Source of the DNA: Apostichopus japonicus
Lineage: Eukaryota > Echinodermata > Holothuroidea > Aspidochirotida > Stichopodidae
DNA length: 64,000 bases
Reading direction: 5' to 3'
NCBI RefSeq assembly: GCF_037975245.1
Contig: NC_092564.1
Location: 26,580,984-26,644,983 of the forward strand
Below, one piece after another: positions 51,201 to 62,335 of the stretch (position 1 is its first letter; the number at the start of each line of letters is the position of its first letter). Position numbers and translations under genes: made by a program. The notes below the pieces were generated by a model, which was given only the letters and a program-made list of their open reading frames with translations, had not been told where the DNA came from and ran no database searches.

Positions 51201-51456
51201 TCGGAAGCCGAAAGCCCGTTCTCGTCGTCAACGAAGACGACCGACTACAGAAGTGACTTGTGCAATGATCGGAAACCCATTAGTATCGTCACACGACGAG
51301 GACGACACACCGTCAGCGAGTGAATATACCGATGACGATATCGAAGACGGTTTGAACCGAATGGAAGAGAGGAATTACGTCATCACACAGCAGGAAAAAG
51401 TCGTTGCCGACTTTGAGGACAGCGATTATCATTCCCCGGAGTCTAATAGTACGTAA
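36294..51456 (+). CDS. Type I transmembrane protein with Cys-rich ectodomain and long signalling-type tail
   Basis: Eight coding exons join in phase: 36,294-36,400; 37,950-38,074; 40,093-40,318; 40,559-40,810; 41,084-41,160; 41,720-41,852; 49,217-49,272; 50,357-51,456. Together they give 2,076 nt, 691 residues. Residues 1-26 are a signal peptide (IYWILLMSLLYSHSALA, cleavage after ALA). The ectodomain (27-271) has about 19 cysteines, including CNC and CLC patterns, and at least five N-glycosylation sequons (NSS, NAS, NNT, NMT, NLS). An Ala/Thr/Pro/Ser stalk leads into a helix at 272-294 (FIIAGIAIFILILILLIILV) and a CCRKDK stop-transfer. Exon 7 encodes PYEAVYSTIDD with overlapping YxxV and YxxI motifs at Y309 and Y313. 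The last exon carries an SH3-type PPVPPSRP (341-348), many tyrosines (YMGYY, TYMHL), a basic cluster (about 602-621) and an acidic C-terminus. I recognise no family; an Ig-like fold around DTYRC is possible but unproven. The exon 4 donor (CG|gtacac) is weak but is the only one of three nearby candidates that keeps the frame. Confidence 0.82.
37385..37540. repeat. Dispersed repeat, copy 1
   Basis: The segment from GATGACGTCATGTTTAGACT through the following AAATGGGAAAAG and AGCTGTTTGGGG blocks resembles 52,685-52,830 in the same order and orientation. It lies in intron 1 of the membrane-protein gene and carries a perfect TGACGTCA (CRE-like) site. Confidence 0.6.
38567..38672. repeat. CATCAT/CACAAT microsatellite
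   Basis: Mixed ATCATC, ACAATC and ACACATC units repeat over about 105 bp in intron 2 of the membrane-protein gene. They produce a spurious His/Ile-rich open frame. Confidence 0.95.
39585..40078. repeat. ATTGATTGATTCATCC degenerate satellite
   Basis: About 490 bp built from TTGA and ATTCATCC units in irregular order (for example GATTCATCCATTGATTGATT). It ends about 15 bp before the acceptor of exon 3 of the membrane-protein gene, so it directly abuts that splice site's upstream region. Confidence 0.9.
43250..45300. repeat. Dispersed repeat block with nuclear-receptor-like half-sites
   Basis: Three related segments (about 43,430-43,520; 44,262-44,560 with an internal duplication; 45,100-45,295) share phrases such as CGTAACTCCCAA, TTGACCTTTG, GAAACGATCCCTTACC and ATTCACAACTA. 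They are in the same orientation and 70-85% alike by eye. All lie in intron 6 of the membrane-protein gene. There is no ORF; this is probably an old transposon family broken into pieces. Confidence 0.65.
43410..43443 (+). promoter_or_regulatory. Four AGGTCA half-sites including a perfect DR1
   Basis: AGGTCA occurs at 43,410, 43,420, 43,431 and 43,438 on the same strand. The last two form AGGTCAAAGGTCA, an exact DR1 as bound by HNF4/RXR-type nuclear receptors. A related copy at about 45,115 keeps AGGTCAAAGGTC. The site lies within a dispersed repeat; activity is unknown. Confidence 0.45.
45355..46919. mobile_element. TIR element, 1,565 bp, CACTGGCGGATCCA ends
   Basis: The left end CACTGGCGGATCCAGGGCC is mirrored by the right end, which reads TTGGATCCGCCAGTG. 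Both are flanked by CACACA, which fits a 6-bp TSD but is low-complexity. It contains two similar internal hairpins (45,424-45,451 and 45,764-45,791) and a second TIR element nested inside at 46,247-46,785. No transposase frame is visible. Confidence 0.65.
46247..46785. mobile_element. Nested TIR element, 539 bp, 6-bp TSD
   Basis: The left end CCAGGCGCGGCGGAACGG pairs with the right end, which inverted reads CCAGTGGCGGCGGAACCGG. ACTAGT flanks both sides (46,241-46,246 and 46,786-46,791). The interior carries, in minus orientation, the GGTTGGCGCGGGGCGTACAA module that recurs in the next element. It is non-autonomous. Confidence 0.75.
46947..48976. mobile_element. Composite TIR element, 2,030 bp, TSD CATAC
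   Basis: The ends CAGGTGCGTATCCAGG and, inverted, CAGGCGCGTATCCAGG are flanked by CATAC (46,942-46,946 and 48,977-48,981). Inside are a purine-rich tract (about 46,995-47,160) and at least four copies of a module pairing a GCGATCTGGG block with CTTGTACGCTTCGCGCCAAC and GGTGGCGCTCCGCTTAGATA (47,500-47,680 twice, 48,125-48,220, 48,840-48,935). Another end-like CTACGCGCCTG at about 47,725-47,736 suggests earlier nested insertions. No intact ORF. Confidence 0.72.
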
Positions 51457-51860
51457 CTTATCACGTGATTGAAGCGTGTTATTTATATATAGTACATGGA
51501 ACTATGCTTTGATGGTAGTATGAAGACTCGTCGATGTTTCAAGAACAACATGGGTGACCTACATTTGACTTTCTAGTTTTATTAGAAACAATACTGACAG
51601 CCTTTAAGTTGAAACTACTTTTCGTCGCACGATGTTACGAGCCCAGCGTCACACACAAAACCACGGAGGACAATTTGTACCATGATTAAGTTGTTCCATT
51701 AAGACAATACTGGGGTTAAAAAACACTAGAATTAACTGCAGATATTGGCGATCATGAAGGAATGAAATTGGTTGATTAAGAACATGTTAGACTCAAGAAG
51801 ATGTGATGTTCTTCGTTTATAAGCTATATTGTTATCACAAAAATAAACCTTCCATCAAAA
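51457..51860 (+). other. 3' UTR of the membrane-protein gene with poly(A) signal
   Basis: Following the TAA at 51,454-51,456, an AATAAA at 51,842-51,847 is the first canonical poly(A) signal on this strand. A second candidate is CAATAAAC near 52,408. The transcript end is inferred, not seen. Confidence 0.5.
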
Positions 51861-52053
51861 ATTTGAATTAAGCGACCGAAAATTGAAGTGCCTGTTAGCG
51901 ATTGGTGAGTAGGCTAGGTTTCGAGTTTTGGGCCTTTAAGTCCATCCCGTTCGTCACTTAGGATACGAAGTGGTCCCACGGACGGTCAACGATAAATATG
52001 GACTTATTCTGCTAAAACCATTATAACAATAAGGGGTTAATCAACGGTCTAGC

Positions 52054-52270
52054 GTGCGTTACTCACAGGATTAATGCACGATCGGGGGATAATGCAAGCG
52101 ATGCACGAGGGCGGAGCCCGAGTGCATCCAGCGATAGCATCCTCGTTCATTCATACACTACCATTTGTGTGGGGGAAAAATCATAAAACAAAACATTTTT
52201 GGTTACATATAAACAAAGACTTATTAAAGTGACGCCCCGTAATTTTACCGTGCGTTACTCACAGGATTAA
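52054..52270. repeat. 21-bp direct repeat flanking about 175 bp
   Basis: GTGCGTTACTCACAGGATTA followed by A occurs at 52,054-52,074 and 52,250-52,270 with no mismatch. The spacer begins with a GC-rich palindromic part (GCACGAGGGCGGAGCCCGAG). This may be a duplicated element end or a recombination product. Confidence 0.7.
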
Positions 52271-52684
52271 CCACGGTCAGCTGACCTGAATGGACCAATA
52301 GGATTTAGGAATCTTTACTAAGTATGAATGAATGTTTCTTTAACGCAAGTCACATATATCGTCACTATGATTCTTCTAGTGCATTGTGAAGTATAACATA
52401 TATGTCAATAAACAACAGAAAACGTACGTTGTTTAATTGTTAGAATTGAACGATATCTGCAAACATTGTGTGTATATAATCAATGTAAATACGTGTTAAT
52501 AATGTTAATAATATCCTATCATTGATTTTCTTATTGTGTTTAGGTTTACCTTAACATGTTTCGTTTCATGATTGTGTTGTTATGTTATTTATATCATAAA
52601 AGTAAAATCATAAAGGGCCGTGTAGAAAGCTTCATCTTACCAGGTTGGTTTTTGTATGTGTTGTGAACCTCTCAGATTTGCAGG

Positions 52685-52830
52685 ACTTGATGACGTCATG
52701 CTTAGCCTTGTTCATGTCTTCAATCATAAAATGTAAGAAACATTCAATCTTCCAAAATGGGCTAAAATCCTTTTCTTATAGCTATTTTGGGGGAGCTGCT
52801 TATGTCAGTTATTTCTATCACATTATAAAT
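52685..52830. repeat. Dispersed repeat, copy 2
   Basis: It matches 37,385-37,540 in order and orientation, including GATGACGTCATGCTTAG, the AAATGGGCTAAAA block and AGCTATTTTGGGGGAGCTG. It lies downstream of the membrane-protein gene, so the two copies bracket most of that gene. Confidence 0.6.
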
Positions 52831-52877
52831 CAAAGATTATGCTTGGTTTTTGCCTTCTTGAACACATAATATACAAT

Positions 52878-53188
52878 ACAATATATATACAGATATATAT
52901 ATATATATATATTGTATATACATATATTGTATATATATATATATATTGTATATATATATATAATACATATATATATATACAAATATATATATATATTTTG
53001 TATATACATATATTATATATATATATTGTATATATATATATACAATTCACATATATATATATAGATATATATATATATATATATATTGTATATGCATATA
53101 TTGTATAAACATATGTTGTATATATATTGTATATATATATATATACAGTATATATATAAATATGCATATATATATATATATATATACA

Positions 53189-53229
<41 letters not shown>

Positions 53230-53240
53230 TAGATAGATAT
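52878..53240. repeat. Long (TA)n-rich tract with GTA/CA interruptions
   Basis: About 360 bp of alternating T and A with recurring TTGTATATA and TACATATA units. Several apparent Tyr/Ile-rich frames on both strands are artefacts of the tract. It can form cruciforms. Confidence 0.97.
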
Positions 53241-53666
53241 AAAATGCATATGTATTATATACAATATACTACATAATATACACACATTATATATACGAAA
53301 CGTGACGTGTTATACTTAATTTCTCATATAAAAAACGACAAAGTTTGTACATAATTGTGTAACCTGGAATGTGTATGGTGTATAGCATTATATAGCCTTG
53401 ACGTTATTAAATAAAACTTTCTTATTGCAGAGTTAACATTCGTTTATTATTTTTATAGTTGTCTGTTTATGTGACCTAATGATATAGCTTTTCCGTGGAA
53501 TACACATGACGTTGAGTATTGCCAACGGTGTTTGCGGATATACTAATGTGATGAACAATAAACATAAGTTGATAGTAAGGAAATGGGACCGCCTTACACT
53601 AACAGTTTACATTTAGAAAGTATATTCATAAATATACATATTCATGCACTGAAAACTGAATATGCA

Positions 53667-53842
53667 GCCATTTGGGACAATTTCCTAATGCTCTCTAAGC
53701 TGTACTTCAATATCATGCTCTCAAAGTAGGCCTACTGGTATTGACAGTAGAAACATGATATTCATACTGCTCGTACTGACAATACGAGTGCTCTGAAGCG
53801 GGAGATAACACTACAGTAGAGAAAAATTGTCCCAACTGGGTG
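53667..53842. mobile_element. 176-bp MITE with 9-bp flanking direct repeat
   Basis: The left end has TTTGGGACAATTTCC and the inverted right end has CAGTTGGGACAATTTTTC. The perfect direct repeat GAATATGCA flanks both sides (53,658-53,666 and 53,843-53,851), which fits the 8-9 bp duplication typical of hAT-like elements. The inner part is also partly palindromic. Same family as 27,286 and 54,738. Confidence 0.75.
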
Positions 53843-54737
53843 GAATATGCATAATTTTGCGAAAATATCGATATCTGCACCCAACCGATCAGCCTATTGG
53901 GACAAAAATGTTATGCTTTTGTACCACTTTCCATGGTACTCGCAAGTCCCTCTTCGGAACAACACGAAATTTCCCAACCTACCTAACAGATATAGTGTAT
54001 TTATGTGCCTCATATTGTCAATAGATGTTTAGTTTAGAGACCCAAGGATCAGGAAGCCTTACAGTATCTTATTTAAGACCCTATCCGTATAAGACCTTGC
54101 ACGTACACCGGCTTATTTCAAACCTTCTCTTTTCGATAAGTGTTCAGAGGATAACGAGACAGGGGTGTGAATTCGCTCCCATTCCTGCTCCCGGACGGAC
54201 GAGAGTGTATACCCCAGCATCTGACCACTTTCTCAAATACTGAGGTAGGCAAAGGCATTCCCCCATTCGACATCACTGCAGTGTAGCCATGACGAGTGCT
54301 TTGAGACGAGACCTTTATGTACCATATGAAAACAATATTGTCCCAGCTGGAAGTAACCGATTATGGCACAGGCGAAGCTGGCACATGACGTCATGAATAT
54401 TATTGGGAATTCAGCTAGTAATGACTTTCCGGGACAGCCGCCCGAATGATATATGTTGTCATAGAAATTGCGTGGCAACATAAAAGTCTGTCAAAATATC
54501 ATTGTATAGCGAAAACGTATACATAAAAGGTATGTTTAATAGGAAAAAGTCTAACCACTCCGTTTCCAGTTCTGTGAACAACTTCCCGTGGTATTGGCTG
54601 CAAACTTCCTTTTGTATATGCCTGTGTACATTTTGCACCGGAATAGTAAATCTGCCAGAAAAGTTACAGGCTTAAAGTGGCATTGAAGTAAAGGCACAAT
54701 ATCACAGCAATTCATACGGTTAAAACTCATTTTCTAA

Positions 54738-54938
54738 TCCAGTTGGGACAATTTGGTTTCTGTACGTTAGTTCATGTCCCGTTTCTAAGCACTTATACTA
54801 ACAGTATTAATTTCATGTTTCTGTTTGAATAAAGGTTAGGAACTGTTTATACTGTCATTATAGGAGTGCTTCAAAGCATGTTATGGAAGGACAGTATAAA
54901 AGTGGTACTATAGCATTGAAAAATCGTCCAACTTTCTG
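54738..54938. mobile_element. MITE copy, CAGTTGGGACAAT family
   Basis: It starts CCAGTTGGGACAATTTGG and ends AAAAATCGTCCAACTTT, the inverse of the start with two changes. The interior GGAGTGCTTCAAAGCATG block parallels GCTTCAAAGCACTCGC in the 27.3-kb copy. No clear TSD. Confidence 0.6.
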
Positions 54939-55896
54939 AAGTTTGTTTTGATTTCATTAACAATCTGCAAAAAGAAAAAATGATTTTACTGGACCATAGT
55001 CAAGCCGATTGTTTTCTATTTTTAATATCGAATATGGTAGGGTATATGAAAATTATAATCCATCCAACTCAAAACGCTACTCTAAAGTGTCTTGTTTCAA
55101 AATATGTTATGCGGGTGTGTGATGGTAACATCACTATGCAAGTATGCTTCGTCATGCATGTAGTTCTTTCCTGTCTATTGGCCTATATAAAGTGTGTCGG
55201 TGAGAAAACAAGAAAGTTCACCCCGATCATTAAATCATCTTGTTACTTTCATCCGCCGGATTAGGCTGTTGTTTTAAGTGTCAAATGTCAAATATCATTT
55301 CCTGTTCCGTTTCCCGTTGTTGTTGCTGTTGACACGTAATGTTGTACCAATTCAATTGTTTTTTCTCAGTATTATACCAACCTGCAAGTATAGACTCTAT
55401 GCTGTGGGAATATGCTAATATTGCACCGTAGTACCTGACCACACGCGCGTCCGGTAGTATAGACCGGCTGAGAGATTTTAGGGGAATTTAGTTACATTTG
55501 GCAGGAAAGTGGGATGCACACTCGTCCTTTTCTCATATTTTATTTATTTTTTATCAACCACTGAAAGGAGTATGAAAGTCTGGACCAAGGACAAACAGTG
55601 ACCTATTTGAAATAAGCATACGTTTAGGTCTTTATCGTAGACCTATAGGCTTTACTATTTATATATATATAGACGCGGGTGTCATATTTTCAAACTGATT
55701 GCTGGTTGCATATAACAACATCAGATTTGACAATAACAGTTAATACACATGATCTTAGTCAACTTACCGAGAAACTAACAAAAGGTTTTACGTCCTGCAA
55801 GATATTTTATTTAAAAGAGCATATATATATTGATTGATGTTCTGTTTCTATAACAACGTCAGAGATACAGTATTATTCACATGATCTATGAGCCGT

Positions 55897-56815
55897 AGGC
55901 GAAATTATTTTTCCCACTTCGACGCGGCCATATTAGCATAATGGGCGTGGACTATCGGTCGTTGTTACGGCTTATTGGTCTACGTCACAGACTATGCAGT
56001 GACATCTCTCGGGTGTTTGTTTGGGTGCTGAAAGTTCTCAATTAAGTTACATGTCAGGGATTCTAGTACACGTACCAGTATAATAAATAGTATAGTACAG
56101 AGGGACATTGCTATTTAGTCATAGTTATAGCATGGAGCTGCTACTCTAACAGTAACAGCTCCCTGGTTATAGTTAATACAGACGCAAGTGACAACTGTTT
56201 AATAAAATGGGTAGAATATTTCAAGTCCGTAACAATACCCAGTAGCGTACGTAAACTAATGATGAAAGCACGTAGGCTCCTTACTGCCGTTTAAAAGGGG
56301 GTTCATTTATAAATGAACAAATAATTTAGAATGATGGATAAAACAATATGGGGCACAATTCAATACATGTATCTTTGTAGGTTTTTAGCATTGAAAGGTC
56401 AGTGGGCCTACCTGGTGTAATATGAAGTGTAATAATCAATACCACGGGAGGTTCATTTATAACTTTTCCATACTCTGCTGTCACGGGAGGTTCTTTTCCA
56501 AACTTTTCCTGACACGGGAGGTTCATAACACATCTAATAAACAAACACAGTTTGATTTTGTGATGGAATTTACCTCAAGAGCTCCATAAGACCCAATTGA
56601 CTGGGAGAAGCAGTCGCACATCATCATGGATCTCATGAAGTCATGTCTTAGGCCTGAGTATATTGGGCCTGAGTATATTAGCTGAGTATATAATTAAAGA
56701 GCTATATACGTAAGAGCTCGAAGTCGAAGTCACAAACTTGCCGGCCTCTGACGTATTTCATAAGCCACGCCCATGTGGCCGCGTCGAAGTGGGAAAAATA
56801 ATTTCGCGAGCCGTA
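55897..56815. repeat. Long inverted repeat, arms about 50 bp, 0.8 kb apart
   Basis: The left arm (55,897-55,949) contains AAATTATTTTTCCCACTTCG then ACGCGGCCA and GGGCGTGG. The right arm (56,762-56,815) is its reverse complement with a small deletion (GCCACGCCCATGTGGCCGCG). The spacer contains a triple CACGGGAGGTTC repeat. It may be a transposon pair or a large foldback element. Confidence 0.7.
56442..56525. repeat. CACGGGAGGTTC repeated three times
   Basis: CACGGGAGGTTC occurs at about 56,442, 56,482 and 56,513, with AACTTTTCC blocks between copies. Spacing is about 40 and 31 bp. Confidence 0.85.
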
Positions 56816-59800
56816 GATCTCTATATACGGCCCCCGGAATATCGTTTGAAAATAGCGCCACTATCTCACAAAAAAATATTACACTCGCTTTCGGTTGGGT
56901 TTCTTTTGTATAGAATATTTCATAGGCAACTATTTTACAATAATGGAATCTCATCTTTGGTAAAACAAAATGTTCAAGGAGGGTATGTTAGGTTGATCAG
57001 ATGCAATCAAATTTTTCAAAACGATTCGTTTGATAGCATTGCTGAAACTAGGAACCAAATGAAAGATAGGTTGCCAAACAGCTTTATGAAAAAAATAATA
57101 ATAAAAAAAAAAAAAAAATACATTTCTCGTACAAAAAGAACCGCTTGGGTAGAACCCCCCTCCCTCCCCCTCCTCAAATGTCAAGAAAACAATACTTTTT
57201 TCTGCGCAGGATAGCTTTGATGGAATACTTGTGCGCTACCACACTTTTCACTAAACACAATAGACTTAAGCCAAAAACCGTAACGCACCAGCAAATGAAA
57301 CGCCACCAATTTTACAGATAAACGCTATTCGAAAGGTCAAAAGAAAGCAACGTGGCGCTCTTCCGAAACCAGCTCATTCAAATAGAACTCTGTCAAGTAT
57401 GTGGGAAGTATGACTCGAGATATATACTATACCAATCTGTATTTAGAGAAACTCGTATTTTTAAAATTCAGTAACCGTTTAGTACTTTTAGCAGTTATAC
57501 GAACTTAAGACAAACAAATGGTCCGCGGGGAAATCCCTGCCTTATTAAGAATTATACTTGTCAAAGCAACGGTTTGCGCTTCGTTGTCACATTTCGGACA
57601 GTTTTACCAAACTTATAATGGGATACCGTGTCGGGCAAAGACGGTGTTACATAAGTGGCTGAACCGCATATAACGAGGACGTCCTCCTTAGAATTATGCA
57701 CCAAGTGACGTAAGGTATAAAAAAAATACACTGTGACACGTCATTGGCTCATTACGAGCTCACGCAGTGATGAGGTTGGGGGTTGGAGGGCCGCATTATT
57801 GGAACATACCCCGGACACCACCCCTGGCCTCAAATATCTCTCAGATATGCTAGAAAGAAGAAAAATGGTCACCAATGATTAAACTTGTAGATAGAGAGTT
57901 CTCTCTAAGTGCATATCAATATACATCGAACAGGACAAGGGAACTGTTGACTCTCTCTCTCTCTCTAACAGTTCGGAATAATGCGTAGGATCAAACAGTG
58001 AAAAGGCGTATCATTATGTCGGTACTTTCATAAACTTACACAGAGTAAGTTTCACTCGCATCTTAACATAGTGGGGGAGGGGGGGGGGGGAGCCGCAAAT
58101 ACAAGTGACCTTTAGGAAATGTACTTTGTAAAAAGAAAAAAAAATGAATTACGTCCTTCGGTTTGTTTGACAAAGCGAAAGAGACTAAGGTATGTTTAGT
58201 TTATAATTCACCATTATGCACCATTAAGCATACAAGTATTTGTGAAATGGAGACAACAAGTCCACGGCATTATTAATATTATCATTTTGTATTAATATTA
58301 GTATTAAGTATATACAATAACATTCGAAGATATACTGCCTATACTCTCACCTCTTTTGTAATGTAAATATATCTAAAATGAAAGGACAAAAGTTCAGACG
58401 CTAAAATATTCGATATCTCTGTATCATTTGCAACTGCACGTGAACGTCTTTATTCCCTTGTTAAAAAAGGAACATGTTTCTTGCGCTAGCGTATAGCAAG
58501 CAATCAAAGTATATGCGGGGCAGAAAACCGGGTAGGTATTTAGGTATCTCTCTCTCCCCCCCCCCCCCCTCTCGGCCGATTTTAAGTTTTGCAGATGTCA
58601 AAGTGAGAAAGATTTGACATTGGGTTTGATATTTCGAATTTATAATCTCAAAATAAATTTAAAAATAATATTTGGATATTTTTAAATATTCATTTGTCAA
58701 TTTTGTTTTGAAATTTCGACATTTTATATACGAAATTTTCGGCAATTAATTTCAAGTATCAACCTATCTCGATCGGTTAGTTCTAACATCTGTTTTTATT
58801 TCGGGTGAACAAGAGAAAGAGAGAAATATCATTAATTATTAACTATAATACTCTCGAGGTTCAAAAGTGTCAGGGACTCTGGTGGTGACAGAGAGTCGGC
58901 AGTGATGAAAGGACCTCTGGATGAAGGTTTCGATTGTTTTAATAAATAACTTGTAAATCAAATCAATTTTTTTTTAATACATAATTTACCCTTTAGTTTG
59001 ATTATAATCAGCCTCTTTGGGGACAGGACGTTTTCCTTAGCTACAATACCGTACCTGTTTAGCATTTGACGTGATCCCCCTACACAGTCCCTTCCTCTCC
59101 TTCCTTCCTTCCTCCAACCCACCCACCCACCCTCCTCTCCCACATTTTCATTGCTGCACCTGCAGGGGCCAACGGCTCTGCAAAACAGGGGCCATTCCTT
59201 ATTGTATCCTCACACCCGGCGTATAAAGTACGTATTGACCGGGTATGCATTTTCGTAAGATATGATAAATTAATGTGATGAGCAGAATCCGGTGAGCCTT
59301 GCGATTATGATTGGCTGTTCATGCACGTGCTGCTATATGGTACGTTATGCGTTAGAAGTATGATTACGCACGCTGTTTCAGAATAGTTTCGAATTCACAT
59401 GACTTCTCTCCTATATACTCACACCCACGCCCCTCTGATCCAACTCCCATTTGTGTTAGTGATTGCAGTGATTGTCTTTTACATTATAGAGATCACCGCA
59501 CGTATAGGTAATGGGGGGGGGGGGGCGTGAGGAGAAAGCAGAAAACCGAAGGGGTTTGGGAATCTTGCTCAGATATTTGAACGCTTCGACTCCTCTATAT
59601 TTTCTTAACTGTCTTCAGTGCGAAAGGTCGAAATTTAATAGGAATAAGTCGAAATGTTGACTTTTTATCGGGGTTTCACCGATATTTTGACATTTTATCG
59701 AAATTTTGACTTTTGTATATCGAAACGAAAATTTATCATTTAATGAAGTGGATGTTGTAGTATAAACTCAATGCACGGCTCTCATGAAGTTATGGATACC

Positions 59801-60204
59801 AAACAAATAAGTTTGTCAAACGTACTTGAAATACTTGCTGAACAAGTTCCTCTCTGACCAGTGTAGCATATCGAGCAATTCTTGTCTCACTATATAACGT
59901 TCCCTTAACGCAACTATTCACCAGTTTGTATATCTCTGAATGTTATTTTTTCAATTGTATAATTGAACAGACACATCATTATTGGTTAGAACTATATACG
60001 TCTTTCATCGCACTACGATATTAAGTCACTACAGAGATATAAATTAAGTCGGATGGTGATCTAAATTTCTCGCGCAAAAATGTGAGCTGATTTATAAGGC
60101 TTTAAACTGGCCCCTTGAAAAGTTTTGACTTGACAGACCTAGGCCTATTTGGAAGGCTAACACTATGTACAACAATTTGATAAAAATCAGGCCGTTGTAC
60201 TGGC

Positions 60205-60207
<3 letters not shown>

Positions 60208-60264
<57 letters not shown>

Positions 60265-60270
60265 TATATT
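60208..60270. repeat. (AT)n microsatellite
   Basis: An AT dinucleotide tract of about 60 bp with one extra A near the end. Confidence 0.96.
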
Positions 60271-62271
60271 AATGAGTTTGTTATCACGACCCTAATATCT
60301 CATTATTAACAATAATAGATAAAGAACAACATATCAATTTGTTTTGTTGTATTTCATGTACAACTGTGCGCGTGCCGCGCACACGCAAATCCCGTTCAAT
60401 GGAAAACTGTACAGACATGAACATTGGAGCGCTCGTGTGATGGCGCACATGACTGATATTATTTAATACACAGATTTTCAGGTACACCCAAGTGTACACT
60501 TATGATTAGAGGGGAAAGACATTTTAACAATGAAAGTTGTACATAGGGACCTGGATGGATTTCCAGGTCATGTTTAATCTACAGTGAACAATAGGGTTGA
60601 ACTTTTGACTGTGCGGTGTTTAATCAAAACTGTTTGGATTTACATTATACATGGCTGACGGAATACGTCATAGTGTAAACTAGCCAATGATATATTTTCT
60701 TTTACATTTCTGACACTCCCACATAAGGAGCTAACCCAATAAAAACGCCCCCACAAATGAATATTCATAGATCAAACGCAATCCTCGTGGATAGAGTAGC
60801 CTGCGCTCGCCTTGAATACCCGTGCACAGTGTATGTGCGTTCGTGTGCGTAGGTGTGCACGCGCTTGATATCAATATCGCGTACGTACATGTATACATAC
60901 GCAACCTTACAAGTCCCGCCCATTCAAACAATCGTGATATATAATTAATAAGGCAATATAGATACATTATTCACTGCCGGGTTGGCTGGACTATCGACAG
61001 CTGTGAAATATGACAGTGGATATGCGACTCTTCCATTGAAACAAATTGATATGAGTTAATAGTTTATATGATTAATATAAAAACTTGCAATAAAAAAACA
61101 GAAAATTCTAGTATCTAAAGAGTAATTTGTAATACCAATTTAATATTTGTGAGAGCATATTGATGATTGAAAAAGCAAAATCATTGTTTGAAAGAGATGT
61201 AAAATTGTAGCTGAAATAGTGTGATAGTTGATAGTTTGTGATTGTGGATTAGCTATGGTAATAGATGAATCGTTTAATTAATTGTAGAAAACGTTTAGAA
61301 CGTAATGATAAATTAAAAGTTTGTAACTGAAAAACCTATCCTCATTTGTATTAAGTAAATCACACGCACACACATACCCACACAAAATCATGAATGATGA
61401 GTGGTTGAAACAAAGTAAAAATTTGCTGTTACAAATTTTCCAAAAGAAGTGAGTACTTCATAGATAAAACAAATATTCATAGCCTATTTGCATGAGACTA
61501 TTAGCCGTTCGTACTTTCACCGTTAGGTCATCGTCATCGTCCGCATCGCAAGCGTTATATAATGCAGTCGATGATGAAGGGCACCAACAATTGCGGAATT
61601 GCCCCTATTTCCGTAAACAAATGCCTCTTTGCTCTTTCTTTTCCCTGAGAGCTGATGCGAAAACATATTACACGGGAGAAGGTGCGCATACCTCAACAGC
61701 ATTGACATTCAACTCGTTCGCACAGGGTCCTTCATTTTGTCACCATGTAAATAACTGCGTACCGTTACGTTGAAGAGAGATCCACGATGTATGGCCAATC
61801 AAATTTACCCAGCTGATATTACCTGCGCATATTTCAGCAGTGCAGCTTTTATGAACGTTTTCATCCACACGGTGACTTCATGTGATTACTAAGACATTTG
61901 AAAAAGTAACCCGCTTATTAATTTAAAAGAAGGGAACAAAATACACACATTTTCCAATACGATTCGTTATGAGTTTTAGTAGCCCGTTACCAGTTTTAAT
62001 ACAGGTACGATCTAAAAGCGCCTCTTATGTTGAAATCTGTCTATTTATATCGCCGGGAGGGTCAACAGTTAATGCCCACGTACAACAAGCAACCTTATTT
62101 CACCGTACATGGCTGCACAGTGTGTCGTCGGTGTGGTCATTGCATAGAGCTAGTACTACTACTGTCATTGTTTCATGTTTGTATTGGTATACATCCACCA
62201 GCGAAGGTCGCAGCAACAGTCCACTGTAATACATTTTCTACAACGGATTAACATCATGTTACACTATACTG

Positions 62272-62335
62272 ATGGCTCGGAACTATATAGGATGTTCTTT
62301 CTTCACCCTTTTCGTACATTTTGGGATATTTTATG
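62272..62335 (+). CDS. Possible first exon with signal-peptide-like start
   Basis: ATG at 62,272 (context ctgATGG) opens MARNYIGCSFFTLFVHFGIFY, then one base and a donor (ATG|gttagt). The peptide is hydrophobic like a signal sequence. No second exon was identified before 64,000, so the gene would continue past the window. It may be chance. Confidence 0.2.

Noticed and set aside
52823-53285. Tyr/Ile-rich open frames of 89-123 codons on both strands
   Set aside because: They are translations of the (TA)n tract and have no start context, splice sites or complexity.
56738-57214. 158-codon plus-strand frame
   Set aside because: It begins within an inverted-repeat arm, has no ATG start in the repeat, ends in an A-rich and Pro-rich stretch, and matches no family I know.
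61492-62251. Several 60-93 codon plus-strand frames
   Set aside because: They overlap each other in different frames, are Ser-rich without domain-like pattern, and lack splice or poly(A) support.
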